The notes: generated by a model not told the origin, from the sequence alone. A stretch of 64,000 bases of DNA from Endomychus coccineus (GCA_958510875.1 OY294068.1:23788297-23852296); one strand, 5' to 3'. Positions 11,678-23,812 are shown, counted from the stretch's first letter. Numbers and translations are program-made.

Positions 11678-12358
11678 CATCTCTACTTAGTTCAATCTGA
11701 ATTGGTAGTCCAAATCAAGTATAAATATCCAATAATTGAAAATAGAACCTTTAGTGATTATATAACAAAGATATCAGAACAGATTTTTTACGGTCCTGAC
11801 ATCAACCATTTTAACAAAAATCTTATATTTTTGGTTATTAGCTGAATATTGTCCAAAGATTGGGAATTTCATTTACTTTTGGGTTTTGGACTTTTACCTC
11901 CGATATATTTTTCGGAAAAACTTACTTATATATTCAAAGACTCATTGTGAATAACAATCAAGGGATCGCAAAAGATATGCCTTCTAATTCGGAGTTTTTC
12001 TGCTGTTAAATTATTAATATGAAACTAGGTTAATTTCAATTTTTTCACATCTCTACTCAGTTCAATCCGAATTGGTGGTCCAAATCAAGTATAAGTATCG
12101 AATAATTGAAAAAAGAACCTTTAGTGATTATATTCCAGAGATATTAGATCCGAGTTTTTACGGTCCTGACATCAACCTTTTTAACAAAAATCTTATATTC
12201 TTGGTTATTGGCTGAATATTATCCAAAGACTGGGTATTTTATTTACTTTTGGATTTTTCAAAATGACTCACCAAGATATTCAAACACTCATTGTAAATAA
12301 CAATCAAGGGATCGCGTACTTTCGCCTTCTATTTCCGGAGTTTTTCTGTTAAATTATT
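11678..12358. repeat. Two-copy direct repeat, about 330 bp units
   Basis: 11678-12010 and 12047-12358 are direct copies sharing ACATCTCTACT, GTTCAATC, GAATTGGT, ACGGTCCTGACATCAACC and AACAATCAAGGGATCGC in the same order, with scattered substitutions and small indels. Neither copy has an open frame of note. This looks like an old tandem duplication of non-coding sequence. Confidence 0.8.
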
Positions 12359-12884
12359 GTTTCTGGAAGAAGATCCACTAGTGGACAGCGAAAATTTGCA
12401 GCTCGGAAGTTTTAGGGTTATTATGGAGTCCAAAACTCCATTATTTCCTTTGGGATGTGCTTAAGAATTCGGAATATCACTTCTCATAAGCGAAGAATCG
12501 GTTTTGCTACTGCTTATTTCATCACATAGCGGAGACGTGTAGTTTTATCAATAAACCTCATTTCATTGAGAAGGTCTTTCAGAGGGCAAGCCAATTTTCC
12601 AACCAGCATCAGCTACTTACTGGGTGGAAGGTATATTTTACTCTTTGTTCCATGTACGTGTTGAACCATGACCAAGTAACTTTACAACTCCTGCAATTTG
12701 TTCTATAGCCTCCTGCCGTGGTACCCAATGTAGTATAGAGGTTTCCATTTCCCCTTACTTCAAAAGCTGGCATTATTAAAGAAATATCCTTATATTCCTT
12801 GTGTATCTTCTCGGAATAATCTTCTTAAAATCGGAAACAGTATCATCTCCTGGTAACTAAAATAAACTGCTCCATACGGAAAAC
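12359..12884. other. No feature recognised
   Basis: No supported gene or repeat. Confidence 0.5.
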
Positions 12885-13195
12885 TTCTTAGAATGAAAAA
12901 TAACATCTTTTTGAAATAAAAATAAAACTTCTTCGTTCGGACTTCTTCTTGAAAGAAAATCTCTTCATATAATGAAAAAACTTCTACAAACGAAAATCTT
13001 AAAACGGAAAATAACATCTTGTTGAAACGACTTCTTCTTGAAATAAAATAAAACTTCTTGATTTACCTTCTCCTTGAAAGAAAACCTCTCCTTATGACGG
13101 AAAATCTTCTTCAAACAAAAACTTCTTAAAACGGAAAATAACATTTTCTTGAAATAAAATTAAACTTCTTGGTTCGGACTTCTCCAACAGAGGAA
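12885..13195. repeat. Degenerate minisatellite, units of about 115-130 bp
   Basis: Two full units and a partial one. Each contains CTTCTTAAAACGGAAAATAA-type sequence followed by ACATCTT, TGAAATAAAA and AAACTTCTT. Starts fall near 12885, 12995 and 13124. Purine/pyrimidine-biased, with no coding potential that I trust. Confidence 0.65.
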
Positions 13196-14109
13196 ATAAA
13201 TAAATGTGGAAAAAACATATTCAATATACAATCGAGGATATTTGTCAATAACTTATTGTCTCTAGCTTCTGTTAGAGCTGCAAACTGCATTTCTTATTTG
13301 AATTCGTTTTTTCCAATGCCACTGTTGTTGTGTTGTTGAACGGGTGAAAGATAATGACGAAGTTTATCTATGTGAGATTTTTTAGTATATTGAATAACTA
13401 ACAATACGGAACTTACATAAAATACGATTTCATGCACTGCATCGTTAATTTTAACAATAAAATAAATTTAGCTGAAACTGAACTGAAATTGGCTTATAAA
13501 ATATACATATTCGTAATGGAGGATTGCATAATACCTACACGATTCAAGCATTGTATTACGGTGATAATTATTGTAATAGAACATTGGGTTATATTCTCAC
13601 AATACGTAATTAAAACTTATCAACACAATATGTTACTGATTCAAAGAAAATTTATCAAAATATGCATCTCACGCATATTTCATAATTTGGGTTAAAGCAA
13701 TGAATGGAGTTAAGTATGTTCTAAATTGCGTAAACCTCAAGATAAATATTGTTTGAATGAACAATTATAGTCTTATACGTATTATAAATACTAAAAATAC
13801 GACTGATTTATTTTCCCAAGGATTCGAAAGTTTATTTCTTTTTGTGTAAAAAATCAGGAAAGGATTGATAATCGGGCTTAATGAAATCAGTCTCCATTCG
13901 ACTTATGTAGATTACTATTCAAGAAAAACTGTGGGAAACCTTGAATCGGTAGTGTGTGAAAGTGCATTATGAGAAAATATATGTTACTCCTGCAATTTGT
14001 TTGATGTATTTAAGAACGATTATTAAATTGGTAATTACAATAATGATAATAAAAAAATATTCCCAATATTACAAATAAAAATAAGATCCACTTAAGCATT
14101 CTTGAATGT
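13196..14109. other. No feature recognised
   Basis: AT-rich. The frame at 13432-13695 faintly resembles a LINE C-terminus, but not enough to call. Confidence 0.45.
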
Positions 14110-14117
14110 GGTCTTAC

Positions 14118-16061
14118 CAGTGGCGGCTCCTCGAAGGAGGCTAAGGAGGCTCAGCCTCCTCAAAAAGTTATCTTGTTGATCATTCTTCATTTTATTTCGT
14201 TTCTCTAATAATTTTTTAAATTTTACAATTAATTCCCCGTTCTCAGTAGTTATTTTTAATCTGGCTACAGTGCCCTGAGGCTAGACTCTCTATATATCTC
14301 AAACGCTGAGCATGTGTTGTTCAACACAATTGCCGTTTTTCCGACCAGTCAATCGCCAAATAGCGTGAAACAGCGAAAATGGCAACAGCGTCTGGAGGCT
14401 AGCCTGCCGCCTGCCCTTAAGTTCAGTACAGTCGGTGTGGTACGGAATACGACACATGCGTGTTGCGTCTTGCGTCAGTGCTTGTTTTGTTTTGTTTTAT
14501 GCGGGTATAATGGTTGAGTGACACCACGCGAAATAAGGTTAGATTAGAATTCGTCTGTTCGGTAAATTATTAATTGTAAAAATGTACAACTAGTGGAAAG
14601 ATTATTAGGGTTCTACGATGTTAGTTCGAGAAGAACAGCGGTCAATTTATTCAATTTTTTAATGGAAACATTTCAACGATTCGACTTTGCGAATAAATCA
14701 GATTTACGAAGGCATCTGTAATGGCGGGACATTTAAACGGTCTTCAAACAAACGAACGTAAGTTTTAAATAACATAGTAGGAGACAGAATTCCCTGTAAT
14801 GCTCGAACTCGATGGAATTTTACATCACGTGCAATGTTTAGTTCACCATCCATAAAAATAAATACAAATTAATTGAAACATTTGATTTTAAATTAAACAG
14901 TGATGACTTTTCAACAGATCAGGTTTCATTAAATGCTGCTGTTGGTTTAAAATCTTATTTAGAAAATGAAGAATTTTTGTTTTTTCTTGATACTTTTAAA
15001 TTAATATTTGAACAAACTGATCTTATTTTTCAAATTTTACAACATAAATTCACTGATATAATTCATTCAAGAGATCGTTTAAAACATCTCATTGATAAAA
15101 TTTCAAGTTTCCGTTATACAGAATTTCATTTTTATATTTTATTTGGGAATTATTCAACTGATGAGGCTTCTCCCGTGAAAAGGAGGAAAACATATAATTT
15201 GGTAGACAAGAAACTACATTATAAACAACTTTTTTATGAAATTTTAGATACTATTAAAGGTCAAATATTGAGATTCGATTTTCCGATTTACATGAATTGA
15301 AGTTTTTCTATTTGACGAATAGAAGATTTTTCGAATCTTTTTCAAAAGAGTTTCTCAATACACTTTCAGATAACTTAGTTCTAAAATATAATTTTTTTGA
15401 TAAAATAGCACAATGAATTATGCGTTGTATACTGGGATAAAGATATTTTAGGCCAGTACGACAGTCACGCCGATATGATAAAATATATGATAGATAACGT
15501 TTTGCAACAAGTCTTACCTCAGTTTCATAAACTACTTTGTTTGACAGTCACCATTCCTGTCACGTCGGCATCGGTAGAGAGAACATTTTCTACTCTCAAA
15601 CGAATTAAAACATACATGCGAAATACAATGGGCCAAAATCGTTTATACAATGTTAGTTTAATATCTATTGGAAAAGATTTAGTAAAACATAATGATACAT
15701 TTTATGATAATATTATTGATCATTTTTCGCAAATTAAAGAGCGTAGAATTTCGTTAATATATATAAAAAAATTGATAAAATTGATAAAAAAAAAACAAAA
15801 TAAGAAAAATTCCAAAAAGAAAGAAAAAAAATTAAAAATCCAAAAAAAATAAAAAACAAAAAACGAACGAAAAAAAATTTGTGGGCAAGAGAAACTCTAT
15901 ACCTCCACGTTGGTTCTTGCTGGGTAACAATTAATTTTGTCACTGAAGTAGCTGGTACGGTCGCTGCGCGAAGGTTAAATTAATTGACTGAATATAGTAT
16001 ATTTTTACAAAAACGTTTTATGTCCAGCCTCCTCTCTCAAAAAGTTCACGAGCCGCCACTG
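14118..16061 (+). mobile_element. hAT transposon (ZMYM1-like transposase) with exact 8-bp target duplication
   Basis: The ends are inverted: the element starts CAGTGGCGGCTC and finishes GAGCCGCCACTG. It is flanked by identical 8-bp duplications, GGTCTTAC at 14110-14117 and 16062-16069, the hAT target-site size. The 1944-bp body holds a broken + strand transposase. Around 14590-14690 it reads GFYDVSSRRTAVNLFNFLME. Frame 14977-15300 reads LDTFKLIFEQTDLIFQILQ. Frame 15475-15852 carries the hAT dimerisation motif TIPVTSASVERTFSTLKRIK. Gaps and stops show it is inactive, though transposase supplied in trans could have mobilised it. Confidence 0.92.
14977..15852 (+). pseudogene. hAT transposase pseudogene (dimerisation domain)
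   Basis: Two open segments (14977-15300 and 15475-15852) separated by a stop and frameshift at about 15300-15470. The second ends in a lysine-rich low-complexity tail (about 15760-15850) that is probably slippage-expanded A-rich sequence. The motif SASVERTFSTLKRIKTYMRN identifies the C-terminal dimerisation region. The family's usual length is 500-800 residues, so the N-terminal zinc finger and much of the catalytic core are missing or decayed. Confidence 0.82.
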
Positions 16062-16324
16062 GGTCTTACATAAGTGCATTGCAATTTAACAATGAGGTAA
16101 TACTATAATATAATACGATGCAAAACGTAAAATTTAACATATTAATATGACAAATAATAATAACAATACATAAATATAACAAATAGCAAAACATTTCTCA
16201 CTTCATGCATACTTGAGCGTGAGATAGCATAAAACTTGTGTATGCGTATATGAGCCCTTAAATTAAAAGGTAAAAAATTATTCTCAAGACGAATTTCTTG
16301 CGTCACTCAAGACAACGATCATAA

Positions 16325-16800
16325 GAGGGCAAGGTGGGACGTCCCTGAAAAATGATACAAGAAAAGATTTATTTGGTCAAAACTTATTTTATTTTTGAAC
16401 ATAATCTCCTTGTAGCCCTATAGACTTCATCCCTTCCAAATAATACGATTTCGGCAATCCGTCAAAATAGGCTTTTGTTTCAGCAATGACCTCCTCCTCG
16501 TTGGAGCCAAATCTCTTTCCGCTGAACCATTTCTTCAAGTTTTGAAATAAATAAAACTCGCAGGGCGTCAAATCTGAAGAATATGTTGAATGACGAACCA
16601 ATTCGTAGCGCAATTCATGCAATTTTGCCAAAATACGATTCAAATCGGTGTCGAATCGATTCAACAGCCATGCATAATATACAATACCGTGTGCATCCCA
16701 AAAAAAAGGTCGTTGGCCGATAAGCCTACTTTGGCCTTTTTCGGTTTCGATTCGCCAGAACAAGTCCACTGTTTCGACTGTCCTTTGGTCTCTCACTTAT
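16325..16800 (-). mobile_element. mariner 3' part with internal deletion
   Basis: The terminus GAGGGCAAGG at 16325 opens onto a - strand frame (16796-16389): VETVDLFWRIETEKGQSRLI, FFWDAHGIVYYAWLLNRFD, then LRYELVRHSTYSSDLTPCEF, FGSNEEEVIAETKAYFDGLP. The block with the second catalytic Asp (HQDNAPAH in the family) is deleted between FDTDLNRI and LAKLHELR, and the third catalytic D (PCDYY) is E. The first Asp (WDAHG) is kept. Inactive. Confidence 0.88.
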
Positions 16801-18119
16801 GGATAAACTATAAGTTCTATTTTATCGCTTGGTTGCCGACAGCTACAGTGAAGACGGTCGTGAGTTATATTTTAGATGTTAAAATTTGGGCACCAGAGTA
16901 TTTTAACCAACCAATAAATTATACTACTGAACTAGGGGATGCAAACACTTAAAAGTCCCCTGGTTAAATTACCCTGAAAGTATACAAAAAATGAAAGACT
17001 GTACTCAGAATGATTGAAATTTACTGGTAATCGAGATAACTATTGTTGTTACAATTTATCACAGATCTTAATATTAATGAGTTATGAAGTGTATGAAATT
17101 GAAGTACGAATGAAGTAAAATTTCTCAAAATACAGTGAATAACAGTTAAATTTACATATATCTAAATATTCAAATGATTGTTTCAAAACGTTACATAACC
17201 AAAATTGGGTATCCTGGCCTGGTAATTGCTGGGTAAGAGGTTATACTTTCTCGACTATGGATTGGTACTTTATAACGTGCCCTTGTCCCTTTTCGGTAAA
17301 TTGCTTACTGCGGTAAGCTTCGAATCCTCGGGCGCCAGATTTTTCCCAAAGGTTAACTCCTTTTTGAGGACTTCTGCTAGGGTCCTCTCCACAAGGCTCG
17401 TCACTATGCTATCTAAAGATAGCCTTGTCCCTAGGGTAGCTACAGTGAAGTATAACCAGAGTCCAATGGGCAGAAAACAGTATCGAAATTGTAGGCTTTA
17501 ATTACAATTGATACCTGGTTATAACTTAGCTCGTTAAAGATGGAGCAGAAAAAATGTAATAAAACAGGGAATTCCAAATATTAAAATATATAATGATTTT
17601 AACAATTACACTTTCAGAATAATCAATTTAAATGCAATTGAACGGTATTATTTCACAAAATTACACCCAGACGGAAAATGTAATGAAGCTCAAACGGTAA
17701 ATGAAAACTCTTTCAAGATATCAACTCTACGACAAGTTCGGTCGCTAAATTTAATTCGGCGGTACGGGATCGGTTGATGAATGATTCAGAATGATCAATT
17801 TGCGGAAAAGTACGAATCAAACAGGTCTCAGCGTAATGAGCGGTATGCGGTAAATTTTAGATAGCAGCCCTAATAAATGGAATGTTCAAATCACACTACG
17901 ATATATTCGGTTATTAATTCGGTTTGTTCGGAAAATATTGTTTGCACTAGTTTTCCGATTGTACGATATCAGATTTTACTATGTTTCGGTTAATTACTCT
18001 AATTGAGTTTATTCTGTCATCTCACCCACCCTTGTACTAACTTTCACGGAGTACCCGGTAATTGTGTGACAGTGTTAGATTTTATACACTTTACAGATTC
18101 GGAACCTAAACAATTAGGG
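16801..18119. other. Repetitive-looking but unidentified region
   Basis: The segment at 17226-17501 is GC-richer than its surroundings. GGTTATACTTT near 17238 and AAGTATAACC near 17448 are inverted with respect to each other, so a small mobile element is possible. I recognise no protein. Confidence 0.3.
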
Positions 18120-18363
18120 CTTATACTTCCGGTATCAACACAGTGTGCACAAACCCTAATTATCTTATCTGCAATAACCCCTATATCCACGGCCGAGGAC
18201 TTCTCATAGTATTAAGGGAATTATTACGATTCTCAATCGTCACACAATCACACAACCACCCTCAGCTTATACTTCCGGTATCAGCACGGCGTGCACAAAC
18301 TGTTGGCGGTTTGGTCGTCTATGATATACTTATACTTCCGGTATCAGCACGGCGTGCACAAAT
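18120..18363 (+). repeat. Three dispersed 35-bp direct repeats
   Basis: CTTATACTTCCGGTATCA followed by RCACRGYGTGCACAAA occurs at 18120-18154, 18266-18300 and 18329-18363. The second and third copies are almost identical. Spacing is irregular (146 and 63 bp), unlike a CRISPR array or a simple tandem satellite. The motif contains GTGCAC and could be a protein-binding site within an unrecognised mobile element. Confidence 0.8.
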
Positions 18364-18671
18364 ATACCCAAAGACGCCCCTGTCGTTCAAACACACACAC
18401 TCTGTACACACCACACAATTACTTGAATATTTCAATTCGACCTATGACTAGGATAAACTCAAATTCGCCAATTCAAATTACTGAATACTACGGAACTCAG
18501 GTAACCAATTACAATAACAATCATAAATTACGGAAATCAATATATCGTAATGCTCAAAAATATAAACTATTTGCTATCATTTACATTTTTGTAAAATTCA
18601 CACACACAAACGGTACACTATTGTTATTTCACAGCTTCTAAATCTCTGACTCACACTCGAATAAATTCAAA

Positions 18672-18790
18672 ACACTAGAGAGCTACTTTACTAATTGAAA
18701 ATCAAGAACACAAAAGAGCTACTACACTGATTGAAAATCAAAAACACAAGAGATACTGTACTGCTCGAAATTCAAAAACACAAGAGAGCG
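18672..18790 (+). repeat. Three-unit minisatellite, about 40-45 bp
   Basis: Three imperfect units of the form GAGAGCTACTTTACTAATTG + AAAATCAAGAACACAAAA lie head to tail. This is probably part of the same unidentified element as the 35-bp repeats upstream. Confidence 0.75.
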
Positions 18791-20189
18791 ATCTTTCGGC
18801 TGTCACGGCTTTTATATGTTTTCCGAGGTTCTGGACAGGTCTGCTCCACCAAATCCTTATTTTTGTGCCAATAGTTTTTACTTATGCCCCGAACAATGGT
18901 TAAAAGTGACGCTACTTTTTAGATCTAAAATTCGCGCTCATGATATCACACCAGTTCTTCCCAGCGGAGTAAACAAGTGTTATCGGAGTTTTTAGGTTGT
19001 TCGCCCTTTTTATACATAAGGCTGCACGAAGTTTGGTGTCTTAACTGGCCAGATCCCTGTTTTTGCAACATATTTTATCGGAATGAAATACAATTTTGAA
19101 CGGACATGAATTAGATTCATCTATTTGAATGATTATACTTATTTGAAATTACGGAGATTTAGAAAAGTGGCAATCACGGAATACACATTCGGAATTCATT
19201 CATATCTATTGAAATAATGAACTGTTCAAACTGAAATTACATGTAACATCCGTATTTATTGCCTGATCTAAATTAAATAATCTTTCGAAATTTAAGCTTC
19301 GTTACAACTTCCACGATTGTCGCAAGTCAATATGCAACTTCTAAATCAGTTTTCCACAGCAGATTCAACCAACCTCAGAACTTCGTACCTTTGTTGAATT
19401 TTTCCCACAACATAAACAAAAACCCTGAAATCACGAAATGTTCAAACCTCTATTGCTCTATTGTCCTCAGAAGACAGACATGAACAGAATACATAACGAT
19501 TGTTGAACAAATTAGGACTAACCTATGTCCTGTCAGATATCACCTGTGAAGGCAAATTAATTCTTGAAGTCAGTGAATAAATCAAATGGAATTACAAAGA
19601 TATTTACCTCTATCACGATAGGGTTTTTCCTTTCAATGAAACAAACTTTACTTCCGTCCAAAACCAGTCACGTTGAAACTAAGTTTTAATCCCCTAAGGT
19701 GCATCTATAACACAAATCTTTCCAATTATTCCACTCCAAATTGGTAATTGATGCCTTTACTTTCAACGGAAGAATATTCCCAGAATTTGGTTCCAAACAT
19801 AAGCTTGGTATCACCTCCCTGTTGAAATAACTTAGAAACACGACCTTCCACTAGAACGATTTGACCAGAAGTAACGCCATTTTCTCGCCTTTTTCGGCGC
19901 TTCGATGTCTCACAGAACAACCTCGAAATAGAAGCGGTAACTACAGAGTCTGACTCTGAACAACCATGACCCGTAGAATATATGGTCTAGCATAGCTGAC
20001 GTCACAGGAGTTAACCGATTATAGTACAGCGGCCATTTCTAAGCCGTTAAGTGGAATTTACACGTTACAAAAGTCCTTCTCAAAACGCTTGAGCATCGCC
20101 CAATACTCCTTTGAAGTTGTCACACGGTCAAGCTTGTTGTCAACAGAGAATGCGTCACTCATCTGGGAGATAGCTTTCTCATATTCAAA
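18791..20189. other. Unidentified region
   Basis: Moderately AT-rich, with no gene or named repeat recognised. The - strand frame at 19726-19920 has a basic stretch (SKRRKRRENG) but no family resemblance. Confidence 0.4.
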
Positions 20190-20475
20190 AAGTTATGCAA
20201 AATGTTCCGTACCCGTTCGGTTGAGATGCCCATAGCCTCAGCAATCTCGTGCACTTTGACTCACCGTTCGTCCGTTATCATACTATAGATTTTATCGACG
20301 ATTTCTGGCGTTCTAACCTCAATTGGACGACTAGAATGTTCGGCATCCGTTGTGGTCATACTACCAGAACGAAAATCAGCAAACAACTTGCGAATCGTTA
20401 CTATCGATGATGAGTCCCCATAATGTTCAACAATCGATGCTTTGGTTTGCCTGATGTTTTTGTACGCAAGAAATA

Positions 20476-22820
20476 CCGTAAAACGGGGCAACTTGGTCAC
20501 TCTTTTCAGACTTTTTTCAAAATATCTTCATTATATTTTGACGCATGTGGACCAAATTTTTTCCCCAAACCGACTTCAACTTAATGAAACAGCTGAAGTT
20601 CGTAAAAAGTAATGTTTTTGTTTAATATAAGAAAATATATATATATATATATGTGGGGTGTCCAAGTTACCCCGGGTTTGGGGCAACTTGGTCACATTTG
20701 CTAATTTCAATGAAATGAACGTTTTTAATGGTTTGCATGGCCAAGTTACCCCGAATTTGTTTGGAAATTGATAAAACGAACCCGTAGCTACTTATTTCAG
20801 TTCGAAAATTTCATAAATAACACAAAAATAACGACAAAAATTTCCCAAAAATATTTTATTTATAAAAATATCAAACTTAGAGATACAGAAACAACATAAA
20901 ATGTAAAAGAAAATCTAAACTCGTAACTCCAACTAAATCTTAGCTCATTCACTGGGGTGTAAAATCTTTGTCGGCGTCAGAATCGTCTTGATATTCCAAC
21001 GGCTCTGCATCAGAATCGTCACAGTTATCGCATTTGAAATAAGGATCTTTACTTCCGTTGTTGCATAGGCCACATATCCATTTAAGGCACTGAATACATT
21101 TGATCCATTCTTGTCCGCCAAGAAAGTCTTTCCAGTTACAAAAACAAAGGCCACACTTTGCATCTGTTTCACTTTTCTTTTGTCTCTCACTTTTTTGCCT
21201 AGGCTGAATTGGACGAGATTTCTTCTTATTTTTGTTCTTTCCGACTATACCAGACGATCCTGGGCCAGCTAATGGCTTCGATGCAGTTACAATTGGTTCA
21301 TCTGTGGGAGCCAGGTTATCATCTTCATCTGTTGCCAAATTTTTACCAGGCTGAAGTTTCTTGCCCCTTTTTTTCTTCGGATTTGCTTCACTGCTAATTC
21401 CTCTGTGTTCTTTCAGAAGATCAATCAATGATGCATCAAGAGATCTTCCAATGGTGTCTCGATCGTCTGGTGTTAATCCATCTGGAATTCTTTTCAGAAC
21501 CTCGTTTGCATTAGGTGGATAAAGCCCAGTGGCTCGAAATCCAGATATCAAATTTTGGCTGACACTCTCAGATATGGCTTTCCATAACCTAGAAAGCAAA
21601 TTGGGAAACTGCTCTTTGGGAAGATTTCCTGGATATCGGCTTTCCTTTCTCCAGTTGTCTAAAATCTTTCTCCAGCACTTTTTCATGGGTCCAAATACAG
21701 CTACGTCAAGTGGCTGCATTAGATGGGTGGCATTTGCAGGAAATGGAGTTATATAAATACCATGCTCCTTACAGGACTGAATAACTGCAGGTGAAAAGTG
21801 GCTGGCGAGATTATCACCTACAACAATAGTTGTAGCACCAGGTTTTCGTGTTTCCGTTATGTGCGGGAGGAGGATTTTGAAAAACCATGTCTCGAACAGG
21901 TTCATATCAAACCAACCGGAGGGGCTACTGGCATATTTCGTTCCAGGAGGGCCGCCTTCTGTCCAGTTTTCATATAAATTTCCAGATTTATAAACGACCA
22001 TGGGAGGCAGTAGATCCCCCTTTGCATTTCCGCACACCATAATGCTAATAGGCTAATAGAGGTGCGAGAGTGGTTCTGTACCCTTTCAACCCTTTTTGTG
22101 TTTCTGGGGACCACCACTTTTTTTGCTCCAGGATCATCTGTGACATTTGTCTCGTCATAATTGTAGATATTGAAATCATCTGCATCGTTCAGGGCTTCAT
22201 TGATATTGGTGAAAAAATTTAAAATGTCTTCACGGTCGACGGATGATCTGGACCTTTTTATGTTCGAGGCTAGGCGAATAGATAACCTGTTTCTCTGGAT
22301 GAATGCATCAAGAAAATCTTCTCCTGGAGTGTTGTTTTTGAAGATCGTGACTGTTTTCCCTTGTTTGTCTAGGTATTTTGCGATGACCGTCCTCACATCC
22401 AACCTGGTTAACGGGAAACCCCAATCAGCCACAACTCCGAGGGTCTCAGATATACTGCGTTCTTCCTCGGATGAAAGGACTCTTGGGCGGCCCACTGCTC
22501 CAGAATTTTTGCCAAGAATCTTACGACCCAAAGTTGTCCGAGGTACCTGATACGTTTGCGCAGCTAATTTTTTCGACATCCCCTCCTTAACAGCTTGTAC
22601 GGCTTTTTGCATGTTCTCTTCTGAGTAGTCTTGGTAGGGCTTTGCCCCGGCTGTTTTCTGGTAGTTTCTCACCATTTTTAGTTACTAGTTACCTGGAATA
22701 AAAGATGGGCACCTGAAAATCCAACTAAAAAAGAACAGGAGGAAAAGTATTAACCGAAACAAAAATTAAATCATAGGTGACCAAGTTACCCCGGGGTGGC
22801 CAAGTTACCCCATATTACGG
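20476..22820 (-). mobile_element. pogo-type transposon, near intact, TA target duplication
   Basis: The ends are inverted and about 21 bp long (CCGTAAAACGGGGCAACTTG at 20476; complement of the right end CCGTAATATGGGGTAACTTG). TA lies on both sides (20474-20475 and 22821-22822). The empty site is visible in the mariner copy at 4200-4220, where AAAGAAATAATGTTTAATC is uninterrupted. The motif CCAAGTTACCCC or its complement recurs at least six times near the two ends (20487-20501, two facing copies at about 20666-20700, about 20741, and two at 22782-22812). Length is 2345 bp, with one transposase gene on the - strand. Confidence 0.93.
20949..22675 (-). pseudogene. pogo-family transposase with C-terminal zinc finger, single frameshift
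   Basis: DNA-cutting transposase of the pogo/Tigger/jerky type. Starting at ATG 22675, the N-terminal psq helix-turn-helix (YSEENMQKAVQAVKEGMSKK, LAAQTYQVPRTTLGRKI) is followed by a CENP-B-like domain with PGEDFLDAFIQRNRLSIR. Catalytic acids are visible in NYDETN, VVGDNLASH and HLMQPLDVAVF (D, D, D). The C-terminal about 120 residues are basic and end in a Cys-rich finger (CGLCFCNWK, WIKCIQCLKWICGLC, FKCDNC), PHD-like. The only lesion I see is an 8-bp tandem duplication (GCTAATAG at 22044-22051 and 22052-22059). It shifts frame between SRTSIS and MVCGNAKGD. About 572 residues would be expected without it. Confidence 0.9.
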
Positions 22821-22960
22821 TAATGTTCAATCAAGACGCGAAATTAACTTTTTATCATGCTCACAAAAAAAAATTGTAATACGTTGCAGTTAAAGATGGT
22901 ACATCACAAATGTCACATGGGATCTGTTTTATTTTTGACGGACTTTTCAGCTGGCCCTCG

Positions 22961-23812
22961 TATATAGCGCCAGATATAATTCCGGAGCGAACCACGAACC
23001 TCCGCAACCGGACCACCCTGGAGGATGGGGGGTTGACAAGCAGCGGGTCGTCCTGGTTGCTGGATCTTTGCCAGTGCCTTTTTTCGAAATAGTTTTCTCA
23101 TCAAATGTTATTTGATTACTATTATTGTGAGCTATTAGAATATAAATATTCTTGCCCAACATTTTGTTTATCTTCTTTTTCCGATGTTCACATAATATGC
23201 GGTACCTGGGCATTACGAACAGAGATGACAAAATGAAAAAACCTCCCGCCGAACTGAACAAAACTGTTTCCGGGGGCTGAGGCGCATTTATTTTTTTAGT
23301 TTCCTGTCCGATTTCTCATGGTTGTCCCAATGATTACACACAACTATCTAATGAAGCAATCTGTTATTTTGATATTATATCCTATAAAAAAACGTAACGA
23401 ATGAATCACAGTAACAAAGGAATAGTTCATCGGCACACAACTTGCGTAATACATCTTGAAGTGAATATCTTCTGAAAAGAGCTAATTTATTCCTTTGGAA
23501 ACCTACTAATTATGTTCGTTATATAAATAGTATTCCGTAGAAATGCATAAAATTAATGAAACTCAACTCAGTAACCTGATGCTCTATATTATAAATAAAT
23601 ATCCGGATATTTCTACCGCTTTAGATAGGTACTTTCATTTTTATTAAATACATTACGTGCAGTGCTTAGCAATAAATAATTGACCGTAATTTACGATATA
23701 CACTTTTCACATCAGCCATTCATCATGTAGGTTCAACTTACAACATTTCCGGAATATTCGCTCTTTATTTCGTTGGTGTTGGAAAATCAAATTTGTTTTG
23801 CTTTTGTCTTGA
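22961..23812. other. No gene recognised
   Basis: 22975-23080 is GC-rich (Gly/Pro-like codons in several frames) against an AT-rich background and may be a repeat fragment. The rest is featureless. Confidence 0.4.

Larger units (their letters stand above)
20190..22960 (-). mobile_element. mariner 5' part, interrupted by a pogo element
   Basis: On the - strand, 20500-20261 reads YKNIRQTKASIVEHYGDSSS and then VTIRKLFADFRSGSM, the mariner N-terminal helix-turn-helix. The frame shifts but continues near 20255-20190 as VKVHEIAEAMGISTERVRNI. The 5' end of the mariner resumes beyond the insertion at 22821-22960 and finishes in the family's inverted terminus. The 3' catalytic part is absent. Confidence 0.85.

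Noticed and set aside
13432..13695. 87-residue + strand frame resembling a LINE C-terminus
   Set aside because: Only a vague likeness (YVIKTYQHNMLLIQRKFIKI). No RT block or tail nearby.
19726..19920. 64-residue - strand frame with a basic cluster
   Set aside because: Too short and without family resemblance or context.
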